A stretch of DNA of 52,439 nucleotides from positions 1 through 52,439 of the forward strand of contig JADGEM010000029.1 in assembly GCA_016744375.1 (NCBI GenBank). Reading direction: 5' to 3'. A program made the position numbers and the translations under genes. This stretch comes from Gammaproteobacteria bacterium. GTDB taxonomy: Bacteria > Pseudomonadota > Gammaproteobacteria > GRL18. Numbering within the stretch: the first letter of the stretch is position 1; each line of letters opens with the position of its first letter. The notes under the pieces are model-generated. The model had not been told where the DNA came from. It searched no databases and saw nothing but the letters and a program-made list of their open reading frames with translations. Below, piece after piece: positions 32,938 through 41,869 of the stretch.

Positions 32938-34128
32938 CTAAATAGAAGCCCGTTTAACCACTTCCCATTGCCCTGATTTTTTTTCCAGAGTATGAGTACA
33001 ATTCATTGTTTGTACATTTGAACTAGAAGTAGCTAGTTCACAAATAACTCGCTTACCTTGTTGGCGTAATTCAGCAACCATTAGCATCAACTCAGTATCC
33101 TGAAGCGCCGGTGCGAAAATTGATTCAACTGAAACACTTTGATCGGATTGAGCCTTCATTGAGACCAGGTAAGTCAAGTCTGTGCTAAAACCTGTTGCTG
33201 CTCTGGAGCGACCAAAGATTTTACCGATGCCATCATAGCGCCCGCCCTTCGCAATTTCTTGCCCATGTCCGGGCAAATAGGCGGCAAAAACAACACCGGT
33301 ATGATAGTTATAACCACGTAATTCAGAGAGATCAAAATAAAGGGTTTGTTCAGGCACTCTGGCCAGCAAACCTTTTGCAATGGCTTCCAGATTATCAAGC
33401 TCTTTTTGAACTTCATCACCAGTTAATTGCTGACGAGCCTTATCAATAACAGAGATATCGCCATTGAGCTCAACTAAAGCTAAAAGCTGTTGTTTATGCT
33501 CATCGCTAATTGCTAATGTTGATAAGTAATCATTCAGCTCGGTGACTGCTTTTCGCTGCAGTGCGTCAAAAAGAGTTTCTTCTTCTTCCTGACTTAATTC
33601 AGCTTGTTGAGATAAGCTGCGAAAAATGCCCACATGCCCCAAATCAATATGAAAATCCTTAAGGCCCACTGCATTGAGGGTTTCAATCATTAGCAGCAGT
33701 ACTTCAATGTCGCTGTCCGGCCCCGCATGTCCATACAGTTCGACACCAACTTGCAAAGGGCTGCGTGACTGATTAAAACCTTCCAGCCGAGTTTTTAAAA
33801 CCTGGCCAATATAGCAAAAGCGTGAAGGTTGTTCCGTTTTTATATGATGGGCATCAATACGGGCGATCTGGGGTGTTATATCAGCACGAATCCCCAGAAG
33901 CTTCCCTGAAATCTGATCCGTCAGGGTGAACGTCATTAACTGCAGGTCATATCCTGTACCGGTTAGTAGTGAATCCAGAAAATCGATCATCGGAGATTCG
34001 ACGAGCTCATAACCCCATGTATGATATAAATCGAGTAAAGTGCGACGCTGTGATTCAATTGTTAAGGCTTGTGGTGATAAAACTTCCTGAATGCCTTCAG
34101 GCAATAACCAGCGATCTTTATTTAACAT
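32938..34128 (-). CDS. hisZ: ATP phosphoribosyltransferase regulatory subunit (396 aa)
   Basis: A histidyl-tRNA-synthetase-like protein without tRNA-binding domain: LRADITPQIARI (class II motif 2 remnant), RGYNYHTGVVFAAYLPG and KGGRYDGIG. HisZ binds the short form of HisG and makes histidine biosynthesis feedback-controlled. Its location between DUF2065 and purA is the standard one. It implies that the hisG elsewhere in this genome is the short form. Confidence 0.93.
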   Translation of the reverse strand: MLNKDRWLLPEGIQEVLSPQALTIESQRRTLLDLYHTWGYELVESPMIDFLDSLLTGTGYDLQLMTFTLTDQISGKLLGIRADITPQIARIDAHHIKTEQPSRFCYIGQVLKTRLEGFNQSRSPLQVGVELYGHAGPDSDIEVLLLMIETLNAVGLKDFHIDLGHVGIFRSLSQQAELSQEEEETLFDALQRKAVTELNDYLSTLAISDEHKQQLLALVELNGDISVIDKARQQLTGDEVQKELDNLEAIAKGLLARVPEQTLYFDLSELRGYNYHTGVVFAAYLPGHGQEIAKGGRYDGIGKIFGRSRAATGFSTDLTYLVSMKAQSDQSVSVESIFAPALQDTELMLMVAELRQQGKRVICELATSSSNVQTMNCTHTLEKKSGQWEVVKRASI

Positions 34129-34198
34129 ATTAAACGGTAATATCTCATTTCAGCTCTACAGAGCGAGTAAAAAGGCGTATAAGAAAATAAACAGATCC

Positions 34199-34387
34199 TT
34201 AATGCTTTAGTATATAGATAGCAAAAGCACCGATGACCATACTAATGATCCCGGTCCAGCGCAACTGTTGTTCAGTCATTTGAGAAGCACTGAGCATCAT
34301 CTGCTTAAACATTTTAGGATTCAGTATTGGCAGTAAACCTTCCAATACCAACATCAAAGCACCTGCAATTAGGATTTCATGCCACAT
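34199..34387 (-). CDS. DUF2065 small membrane protein, YjeT-like (62 aa)
   Basis: Two hydrophobic helices with the family pattern WHEILIAGALMLVLEGLLPI and a second helix (WTGIISMVIGAFAIYIL). This is the YjeT/DUF2065 protein that follows hflC in many gammaproteobacteria. Start ATG 34387 is assumed; no ribosome binding site precedes it because an intrinsic-terminator-like hairpin ends only 5 nt upstream. Function unknown. Confidence 0.85.
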   Translation of the reverse strand: MWHEILIAGALMLVLEGLLPILNPKMFKQMMLSASQMTEQQLRWTGIISMVIGAFAIYILKH

Positions 34388-34391
34388 AAAC

Positions 34392-34426
34392 AAAAAAAAT
34401 CCGGATTTTAACCAAAACCGGATTTT
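34392..34426 (-). terminator. Terminator-like hairpin between hflC and DUF2065
   Basis: AAATCCGG (34397-34404) and CCGGATTT (34418-34425) are perfect 8-bp arms. On the minus strand a run of T's follows. It would end most hflX-hflK-hflC transcripts before the DUF2065 gene. Confidence 0.7.
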
Positions 34427-34497
34427 ATACTATTTTACCAGCAGTTTGTACTAATTTATTCAGCTTTCACAAAAGTGGCTAAATTAGTACTTAACTA

Positions 34498-35361
34498 TTA
34501 CTGTTTACCCTGGTTATTTTTAAAATAATCAAAGAAATCAGAGTCCGGTTCAATCACCATAATATCTGAGGCACTGCCAAAGGTATTCTGATAGGCATTT
34601 AAGCTGCGATAGAAGGTAAAAAACTCCTTATTTTTACTATAAGCCACGGCATAAATATCAGACGCTTTCGCATCACCCTGACCACGGATTTCTTCTGCCT
34701 GTTTAAATGCATCCGCTTTAAGAATAGTCACCTGACGATCCGCTTCAGCCGTAATCTTAGCCGCACTTTCATTACCCTGAGCCCTGAGTTCCTTTGCGAT
34801 TCGAGTTCTTTCAGTTTCCATACGGCGGAAGATTTTATCACTGACCTTAGGTGGGAATTCAATGCGTTTGATACGCACATCAACAATGCGCACACCAAAA
34901 TCTTTAACATCTTTGTTTGCAGACTTGTTAATGTCATCCATAATGATATGACGCTCTCCGGAAATCACTTCATACATATTTCGTCGGCCAAACTCATTAC
35001 GCAGACCTTCCTTCACGATGGTTGCGATACGTTCCTGAGCAATATCCATATCACCTCTCATGGAAACATAGAAAGCTTTAACATCACTAATTTTCCACTG
35101 AATAAAAGAATCAACCACAAGGATTTTCTTCTCTTCCGTTAAATAATCTTCAGGTTTTGCATCAAATGTCTGAATACGCTTATCAAATTTGCGCACATTG
35201 TTCACAAATGGAATTTTAACATGCAGTCCCGGCTGGTAATCCGAGCGCTCAATCTTGCCCCATTTGAATAGAATTGCGGCTTCAGTTTCAGACACGGTAA
35301 ACAATGAAGCGGAAGCAATTATACCGATGACCAGTACTGCGATTGCTACTAATAGTTTCAT
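34498..35361 (-). CDS. hflC: HflC, SPFH/prohibitin-type modulator of FtsH (287 aa)
   Basis: N-terminal membrane anchor (LLVAIAVLVIGIIASASLF), then an SPFH domain (TEAAILFKWGKIERSDYQPG, LHVKIPFVNNVRKFDKRIQ) and a coiled coil rich in Ala/Glu (RAQGNESAAKITAEADRQ). It forms the periplasmic HflKC cage around the FtsH protease. ATG 35361 overlaps the hflK stop (TGATG), so translation is coupled. Length is slightly below the E. coli protein. Confidence 0.95.
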   Translation of the reverse strand: MKLLVAIAVLVIGIIASASLFTVSETEAAILFKWGKIERSDYQPGLHVKIPFVNNVRKFDKRIQTFDAKPEDYLTEEKKILVVDSFIQWKISDVKAFYVSMRGDMDIAQERIATIVKEGLRNEFGRRNMYEVISGERHIIMDDINKSANKDVKDFGVRIVDVRIKRIEFPPKVSDKIFRRMETERTRIAKELRAQGNESAAKITAEADRQVTILKADAFKQAEEIRGQGDAKASDIYAVAYSKNKEFFTFYRSLNAYQNTFGSASDIMVIEPDSDFFDYFKNNQGKQ

Positions 35362-36605
35362 CAATTTCTCTCCCTGATAGATGGTCTGGCACGAGAATTG
35401 TCAGAATTACTCGTTCTGAACTTAGAAGAACGGTAGTCCGACTGCTGACTACCTTTTTGGTAATTGCCGTCTTGTCCTGGCGTTGTCTCAAGATGACTGC
35501 CAGATGGCATACCACTAATTGTGCCGCGCATCATTTTATCCAGAGGTAAGTACAAAAGGTTATTGCTTCCTTTAGTGTCAATCATCACTTTACTTGTTTT
35601 ACTATAAACACCTTCCATGGCATCCAGATACAGACGATCACGTGTCACTTCAGGCGCTTTTTCATACTCGGTTAAGACACTTATAAAACGGGCTGTTTCA
35701 CCTTCAGCTTCTGCAATAACACGACCATTATAGGCCTGAGCACCAGCTACCTGACGTGCTGCTATACCACGAGCTTTTGGTATGACATCATTGCTATAAG
35801 CCTGAGCTTCATTGATATAACGCTCTTTGTCCTCTCGGGCCGCGTTAACATCTTCAAAGGCATCCTGTACCTGAAGGGGTGCTTTCGCACTTTGCAGAGT
35901 AAATCGTGTAATAAGCAAACCGGTTTTATAACGATCAAGAATTTCCTGAGCCAGAAGACCAATTTTTGCAGCAATATCGCTACGTCCTTCAGTCAGAATA
36001 AAATCCATACCATTTTTACCAACAATTTCACGTACAGCACTTTCTGAAACCTGTCTTAAAACCAGTCCTGGATCTTTGACATTAAAGAGAAAATGTTCTG
36101 CGTTACTGACTTTATATTGCACTGCCACTTTCACTTCAATAATGTTTTCATCTTTAGTCAACATGTGAGCCTCATGCTGAGAACCGCCAATATTCAGGCT
36201 TCGTGAAGCGCTGACATCAACAATCTGATAGATTTGTATGCCCGGTGCATACCACTGAATACCCGCCTCAACGGTTTTATAGACTTCCCCAAATTGCAAC
36301 ACAACCGCCTTTTTACCTTGATCAACGGTGTAAATGCCGGATAAAGCCCAGACACCTACTGCAATCACTGCAACAATAACAAGTAGATATGTCGGTGGTG
36401 GATTGCTAAAACTGGGGCCGCCAAAGCGATTATCCCCTGAATCAGAGCCATTTGAACCACCCTTTTTGTTTCCACCAAACAATTTACCAATCTTATCATT
36501 AAGGTTTTTTATGACTTCATCCAGATCAGGGGGGCCTTGATCATTATTATTCTTATTACCCCAAGGATCATTATTTTTTGGACCGCCAGGTTCATTCCAG
36601 GCCAT
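35361..36605 (-). CDS. hflK: HflK, SPFH/prohibitin-type modulator of FtsH (414 aa)
   Basis: Glycine/asparagine-rich cytosolic N-terminus (PGGPKNNDPWGNKNNN), one membrane helix near residues 75-95 (YLLVIVAVIAVGVWALSGIY), then an SPFH domain (VDQGKKAVVLQFGEVYKTVE) and coiled coil. Partner of HflC. Typical length. The order hfq-hflX-hflK-hflC is kept. Confidence 0.95.
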   Translation of the reverse strand: MAWNEPGGPKNNDPWGNKNNNDQGPPDLDEVIKNLNDKIGKLFGGNKKGGSNGSDSGDNRFGGPSFSNPPPTYLLVIVAVIAVGVWALSGIYTVDQGKKAVVLQFGEVYKTVEAGIQWYAPGIQIYQIVDVSASRSLNIGGSQHEAHMLTKDENIIEVKVAVQYKVSNAEHFLFNVKDPGLVLRQVSESAVREIVGKNGMDFILTEGRSDIAAKIGLLAQEILDRYKTGLLITRFTLQSAKAPLQVQDAFEDVNAAREDKERYINEAQAYSNDVIPKARGIAARQVAGAQAYNGRVIAEAEGETARFISVLTEYEKAPEVTRDRLYLDAMEGVYSKTSKVMIDTKGSNNLLYLPLDKMMRGTISGMPSGSHLETTPGQDGNYQKGSQQSDYRSSKFRTSNSDNSRARPSIRERN

Positions 36606-36688
36606 TTAATACTCCAATATTCGTTAAATATCCTGCTCCCAGGATAAAAGTTGTTGATGTTCCAAAACTAATTTGAATTTTATCGAAC

Positions 36689-38035
36689 TCATTCCACAGT
36701 GTCTATGACTAAGTCACGAAATCCTGATTTTTTCAGCAGATTATTAAAATCTCTTGAGCTGGATTCAATTAAAACTAACCAATCTCCCATTTCATTATAA
36801 CTTTCTTCAAGGATATCAACCTGATCATACAAAATGGCTCGCCACTGACCAGCATTGGCAGGCACTTTCAAGTGCTTTTGCACTCGGTCCTTGCTAAAAA
36901 TTTCGGCAATCGTCTCCAATAATAAATTTAATCCGTTGTCATCCATCGCAGATAACCAGACTCGCAGCACATTATCAGAGTTGCCCTTCTCTATGCGCGG
37001 TTGCTGACCTTTGAGTAAATCAACTTTATTGTAAACCAGCAATTGCGGCGTTTCATCTGCACCAACCTGTTCTAATACTGAATTAACTTCTGCGATATGT
37101 TTATCACGATTATCCGCATGGGCATCAATAACGTGCAGTAACAAATCTGCTTCGCGGGTTTCTAACAGGGTCGCATGGAAAGCCTCAACTAGATCATGGG
37201 GGAGATCACTGATAAAACCAACCGTATCCGCTAAAACCATTGATAAATTTTTTGGTAATTCAACCCGCCTTAAAGTGGGATCCAATGTAGCAAACAATTG
37301 ATCAGCAACGTAAACGCTTGATTTTGTTAATTGATTGAAGAGTGTTGACTTGCCAGCATTGGTATAACCAACCAGAGAAACTGTGGGCAACTCAGCTCTT
37401 TGACGTGAGCGACGGCTCTGTTCACGCTGCTTGCGCACTTTATCAAGACGCTTATTGAGTTGCTTAATTCGCATGCCTAATAAACGGCGATCGGTTTCCA
37501 GCTGTGTTTCACCCGGTCCACGCAAGCCAATACCACCTTTTTGTCGTTCAAGGTGAGTCCAACCTCTCACAAGGCGGGTAGTCATATGGCTCAACTGCGC
37601 CAGCTCTACTTGTAGTTTACCTTCATGAGAGCGGGCTCTTTGAGCAAAGATATCTAAAATCAACCCGGTTCTGTCGAGCACCCGGCACTGTAACATAATT
37701 TCAAGATTTCGTTCCTGTGCTGGTGACAGCTGATGATTCACTAGAACTAAATCAGCCTGGTAGAGCTCTACCGCATCTTTAACTTCTTGAGCCTTTCCGG
37801 TACCAATGAAATATTTTGGTTCAGGCTTTACGCGCTTGCCTTTTATAAAGGACAGGGGTTCTGCTCCAGCAGACAGGGCTAAATCATAAAACTCATTTTG
37901 AGCTTCATCCCGGAGACTGGCCGCATTTTGCAAAGCACCTTCAATATTGGATACAGGGGAAGAATGATTGGCTGAGGGGAAATCAATATGAACTAATAAA
38001 GCACGTTCCCCGGTACCTACCGGACGATCAAACAA
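36689..38035 (-). CDS. hflX: GTPase HflX, ribosome rescue factor (448 aa)
   Basis: N-terminal HflX domain (LSPAQERNLEIMLQCRVLDR, IFAQRARSHEGKLQVELAQL), HLERQKGGIGLRGPGETQLE, then the G domain: P-loop GYTNAGKSTLFN, DTVGFI and NKVDLL. HflX splits stalled ribosomes after heat or antibiotic stress. The start is TTG 38035 (AAGGA 9 nt upstream): the reading MFDRPVG aligns with the MFDRY start of E. coli HflX and a stop lies three codons upstream, so a rare start codon is well supported. Confidence 0.95.
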   Translation of the reverse strand: MFDRPVGTGERALLVHIDFPSANHSSPVSNIEGALQNAASLRDEAQNEFYDLALSAGAEPLSFIKGKRVKPEPKYFIGTGKAQEVKDAVELYQADLVLVNHQLSPAQERNLEIMLQCRVLDRTGLILDIFAQRARSHEGKLQVELAQLSHMTTRLVRGWTHLERQKGGIGLRGPGETQLETDRRLLGMRIKQLNKRLDKVRKQREQSRRSRQRAELPTVSLVGYTNAGKSTLFNQLTKSSVYVADQLFATLDPTLRRVELPKNLSMVLADTVGFISDLPHDLVEAFHATLLETREADLLLHVIDAHADNRDKHIAEVNSVLEQVGADETPQLLVYNKVDLLKGQQPRIEKGNSDNVLRVWLSAMDDNGLNLLLETIAEIFSKDRVQKHLKVPANAGQWRAILYDQVDILEESYNEMGDWLVLIESSSRDFNNLLKKSGFRDLVIDTVE

Positions 38036-38167
38036 TGATACTTATCCTTGTAATAATGGAGAAAGTATCTATTTGATCACAGCACTCATTAATATAACGC
38101 TCTGTTTTATTTACAGATACAACTTCGTTTTTGCTCATTGACACTGCGAAGCTCTGACTATCATTTC

Positions 38168-38416
38168 TTATGAATTATTACCTGAGGAGGTTGTTTCATC
38201 AGTCGCTAATTTGACGTTTCTTGAAGGAACAATAGTAGAAATTGCATGCTTATAAACCATTTGGCTTACAGCATTTTTTAATAAAATTACAAATTGGTCA
38301 AAAGATTCGACCTGGCCCTGGAGTTTGATACCATTAACGAGATAAATTGAGACGGGGATCCGCTCTTTTCTCAAAACGTTCAAATAAGGGTCTTGTAGCG
38401 CTTGCCCTTTACTCAT
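38168..38416 (-). CDS. hfq: RNA chaperone Hfq (82 aa)
   Basis: Sm-like core: [40 protein letters not shown], and the Sm2 [12 protein letters not shown] motif. It forms the hexamer that pairs small RNAs with mRNAs. The tail after the core is short (about 15 residues). ATG 38416 has GGAG 8 nt upstream; a GTG two codons before is rejected. An unusually long gap (482 bp) separates it from miaA. Confidence 0.97.
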   Translation of the reverse strand: MSKGQALQDPYLNVLRKERIPVSIYLVNGIKLQGQVESFDQFVILLKNAVSQMVYKHAISTIVPSRNVKLATDETTSSGNNS

Positions 38417-38898
38417 TTTCACTTCTCCTAAATTATCATTTTTAGTATTATTTTCTTTTAATGCAAGCCACCCTCATGCAAAAAGGGCAATCAGTTTATA
38501 GTAATTGAAAAAAATTGTATATAAGCAAATTACGATAAATGACTAAAGCCAGCATTCCTCCTATAGAATTAACCACGACATTAATCGATAAAAGAAATAT
38601 CCATTGACCAAAATAGCAATTGACACTCCGAGTAACAAACCTTATGTGTCAAAGAAGCCAGTAAATACAGACAATTTAATTCATTTTATATTGATTATTA
38701 GAAAAAAAACATAGCGATATGACAGGAGAGTCAAGGGTAAACCCTTAATTTCTATCCATCTATAACATTTTAAGAGTCGCAGAAACTCAATAAAAGCATA
38801 TTAACATAAACTTATATTTAAGATAAGTGACTTTTTGCACATTTTCCTATTTCTTTTTAAATTTCACTCTTTATTCAGGTTTAACCAGGCCCAGCAGA
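38417..38898. other. Long non-coding gap between miaA and hfq
   Basis: No gene longer than about 15 codons on either strand. It includes a small palindrome AAGGGT-AA-ACCCTT (38733-38746) and AT-rich tracts. It must contain an hfq promoter. A small RNA is possible but I see no recognisable one. Confidence 0.5.
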
Positions 38899-39837
38899 TT
38901 AAAGAATGGGGGCCAGATAATGAACTGCCTGCTCAAAAATTTTGCTATCTTCATCTTCTGTCGCAATCCATAAAGCATCTTCTTCTCTTCGCAACCAGGT
39001 CATCTGACGTTTAGCAAATTGTCGGGTGATAGTAATACCCCGCTCTATCATTTGTTTTTTATCTGTTTTACCTTCCAGATATTCCCAGACTTGCCGATAT
39101 CCAACGGCTCGTATGGAGGGCATTGATAAATCCAGATCACCGCGAGCAAATAGTTTCTCGACTTCTTCAATAAAACCTTCATTGATCATATTATTAAACC
39201 GAGCAGCAATACGTTCTCTTAATAGCTCGCGGGACTCTGGTGCCACAATTATTTTATACACCTCACAATCCAGAGCTTCAGCCTGGTTCTCTTTCTGTAA
39301 TTGAGTCATCGACTTACCCGAAATTTGATAAACTTCCAGTGCCCGCTGTACTCGTTGAGGATCATTTGGATGAATTTTATTGGCTGCCAGCGGATCAACT
39401 GCCTTCAATTTCTGATGCATAAAATCTGCACCCTTGAGTTTTGCTTCTGCTTCTATTTGACTGCGTACACTTTCATCAGCTTTAGGCAATTCTGAAAGAC
39501 CGTACAATAAACTGCGGTGATAAAGCATGGTACCACCAACTAATAGCGGTATCTTATCTCGACTATGAATATCAGCCATGGCAGTTAAAGCATCTGTTCT
39601 GAACCGGGCAGTAGAATAAGCTTGAGAGGGATCCAGAAAATCAATCAGACGATGTGGGGCCATCTCAAGTTCTTCAGGAGTTGGCTTAGCCGTACCAATA
39701 TCCATCTCTTTATAAACCAGAGCAGAATCAACACTGATAATTTCAAAAGGATAATGTTTGACTAACTCAATGGCCAGATCGGTTTTCCCCGAGGCAGTGG
39801 GTCCCATAATAAAAACAGCTGCAGGTTTTTTTATCAT
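38899..39837 (-). CDS. miaA: tRNA dimethylallyltransferase (312 aa)
   Basis: P-loop at the N-terminus (FIMGPTASGKTDLAIEL), then ISVDSALVYKEMDIGTAKP, HRLIDFLDP and the RQFAKRQMTWLRRE motif near the C-terminus. It transfers a dimethylallyl group to A37 of tRNAs reading UNN codons. Standard length. It follows mutL by 33 bp and precedes hfq, as in other gammaproteobacteria. Confidence 0.96.
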   Translation of the reverse strand: MIKKPAAVFIMGPTASGKTDLAIELVKHYPFEIISVDSALVYKEMDIGTAKPTPEELEMAPHRLIDFLDPSQAYSTARFRTDALTAMADIHSRDKIPLLVGGTMLYHRSLLYGLSELPKADESVRSQIEAEAKLKGADFMHQKLKAVDPLAANKIHPNDPQRVQRALEVYQISGKSMTQLQKENQAEALDCEVYKIIVAPESRELLRERIAARFNNMINEGFIEEVEKLFARGDLDLSMPSIRAVGYRQVWEYLEGKTDKKQMIERGITITRQFAKRQMTWLRREEDALWIATEDEDSKIFEQAVHYLAPIL

Positions 39838-39870
39838 TATTGCTCATTGTTCACATTAAAAATGTTCATA

Positions 39871-41748
39871 TTAAAAAAGTTTATCCAATTTTGATTCATC
39901 CAGGGTTCTCCACACAGCCTTATTGTTCACAAAAACCTCCTCCCTTCCTGATTGTTCAACTTGTTCAGCAAGCATACTCAACAGATTATCCTGCTCAGAT
40001 TCACTTAACACATCAGAACGAATTGATTTTAGCAGCATATCCATTAAGCCTGCATTTTTTAACTCTGCACTGCCCAATACCTGAAACTCTCTTGCCTCAT
40101 TCAAGAAGCATTTTATCAGGAATTCAATATCAATATTGCAGCCTGGAATGCCGCATTGAGAAGGAATCTCTCGAACGGTTAAAGCCCCCTCTCCCAACTG
40201 ACTTAATTCGAGTCCCCACTGTTTTAGTTCGGTCTGACAGCTCAACACAGACTCAATTTCTGAAGCAGTTAGAGAAATGGTTTCAGGGATCAATAGTGGT
40301 ACTTGCTGGCCCGGTTTAAATAATTGCATTAATAGATACTGTTGTGTCCGAAGAATATGGACAACAAAAACCTGTGCACTGCCATTATCAGAATTCATCT
40401 GGCTCAGTAAATAGTTTGGGAATAAACACCCCAGAGAACGCCCCAAAAAAGCATGACCTGTCTTTTTAATCTCGTTATTAGCTGGGGGTGTGGCATTATA
40501 AAGCTGTTTTAATCCATTTAGCTGTTCTGCTATCACATTTTGATTTAAAGACGATTGAATTCTCGGCTGGTAAGCAGACTGACTGTAGCGATTAACATAT
40601 TGTGGTTCGACATTTGCCTGGGTGGCTGCTTCAGTATGCCCAGAGAACGCTGGCAGTTCTGGCTTGTGCGACACCTGTGACTCTAGTGATAGATCAGGCG
40701 ATGAGGCCTCAGAAAAAAGAGCCCGTTTCAGCGCGCTGTAAATAAAGTCATGCACCAGGCGAGACTCTCTGAAACGTACTTCATGTTTGGTCGGATGCAC
40801 ATTAACATCCACTTGCTGCGGATCAATTTCAAGATAGAGTAAATAGGCAGAAAAAGTATCTTCGGGCAAAAGCTCCTGATAAGCCTGCCTTAAGGCATGA
40901 TTAACCAGTTTGTCTTTTATATAGCGCCCATTGACATAAAAATATTGCCAATCTGCCTGCTTTCTATGCCATTGGGGATCACTCACCCAACCCCATAAGC
41001 GCAAAGTACCTATATTACTGAAGTGATCTGAACTGAATTCCACCTTTTTGGCATGAGCAATAAATTCCTGAGAAAAAAGCCGGGTAATACGCTGAATAAT
41101 AGCTTTTTCTGTCTCTGCCGGAGGCAGATTTCTCAATAATTTTTTGTTATGACTCAGTTTAAAAGCAATATCAAATCGGCTCAGAGCAATCCGTTTAACA
41201 ATATCATCGATATGTCTGAATTCCGTTTTAACCGTCCGCATAAACTTGCGTCGTGCAGGCGTATTAAAAAACAAATCCCGGACATCAATTGTCGTGCCCT
41301 GAGGATGAGCAACAGGTTCTGGTATTGCCCCATAGTCGGCAAAGTCACTCTCCGTACCTGTATCAATCATCCAGGCCTGTTCCTGCTCAGCCTGTTTGCT
41401 TTTTATGGTGAGTTTTGACACAGCGCTGATACTGGCCAGGGCCTCCCCGCGGAAGCCCAGACTCATAATTTGCTCTAATTCATTCAGAGTGTGCAATTTA
41501 CTGGTCGCATGGCGTGTCACTGCCAGAGCGAGATCATCTTTAACAATCCCGACGCCATCATCACTGATACGGATAAGAGCACTACCACCCCGTTCAATTT
41601 CAATATGAATATGATAACTTTGAGCATCAATAGCATTCTCCAGCAGCTCTTTAACCACTGATGCTGGCCGTTCAACCACTTCACCGGCAGAAATCTGATT
41701 AGCCAGCTGCAAACTGAGGGGTTTGATTCGAGAAGTAACGACTGACAC
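39871..41748 (-). CDS. mutL: DNA mismatch repair protein MutL (625 aa)
   Basis: GHKL ATPase N-terminus: LANQISAGEVVERPASVVKE, NAIDAQ, ISDDGVGIVKDD, TRHATSKL and GFRGEALASI, followed by the transducer domain and a linker (about 330-430). The C-terminal dimerisation domain lacks the DQHAxxE endonuclease motif, as expected for a gammaproteobacterium with a MutH-type system. The first possible start is GTG 41748, which overlaps AGGAG; stops lie just upstream, so the true initiation signal is odd. Confidence 0.95.
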   Translation of the reverse strand: MSVVTSRIKPLSLQLANQISAGEVVERPASVVKELLENAIDAQSYHIHIEIERGGSALIRISDDGVGIVKDDLALAVTRHATSKLHTLNELEQIMSLGFRGEALASISAVSKLTIKSKQAEQEQAWMIDTGTESDFADYGAIPEPVAHPQGTTIDVRDLFFNTPARRKFMRTVKTEFRHIDDIVKRIALSRFDIAFKLSHNKKLLRNLPPAETEKAIIQRITRLFSQEFIAHAKKVEFSSDHFSNIGTLRLWGWVSDPQWHRKQADWQYFYVNGRYIKDKLVNHALRQAYQELLPEDTFSAYLLYLEIDPQQVDVNVHPTKHEVRFRESRLVHDFIYSALKRALFSEASSPDLSLESQVSHKPELPAFSGHTEAATQANVEPQYVNRYSQSAYQPRIQSSLNQNVIAEQLNGLKQLYNATPPANNEIKKTGHAFLGRSLGCLFPNYLLSQMNSDNGSAQVFVVHILRTQQYLLMQLFKPGQQVPLLIPETISLTASEIESVLSCQTELKQWGLELSQLGEGALTVREIPSQCGIPGCNIDIEFLIKCFLNEAREFQVLGSAELKNAGLMDMLLKSIRSDVLSESEQDNLLSMLAEQVEQSGREEVFVNNKAVWRTLDESKLDKLF

Positions 41749-41869
41749 TCCTATTAATAGTTATTTTTAGAAAAACTCATATGTTATGAATTTTATGTTA
41801 CAACAAATGGATTGGCAACCAGTTGTGGCGAAAATACTCACTGCAAAAAATTGGTGAGTTTGCACTATT

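Noticed and set aside
38733-38746. Palindrome AAGGGT-AA-ACCCTT as a terminator
   Set aside because: Only 6-bp arms with a 2-nt loop and no T run.
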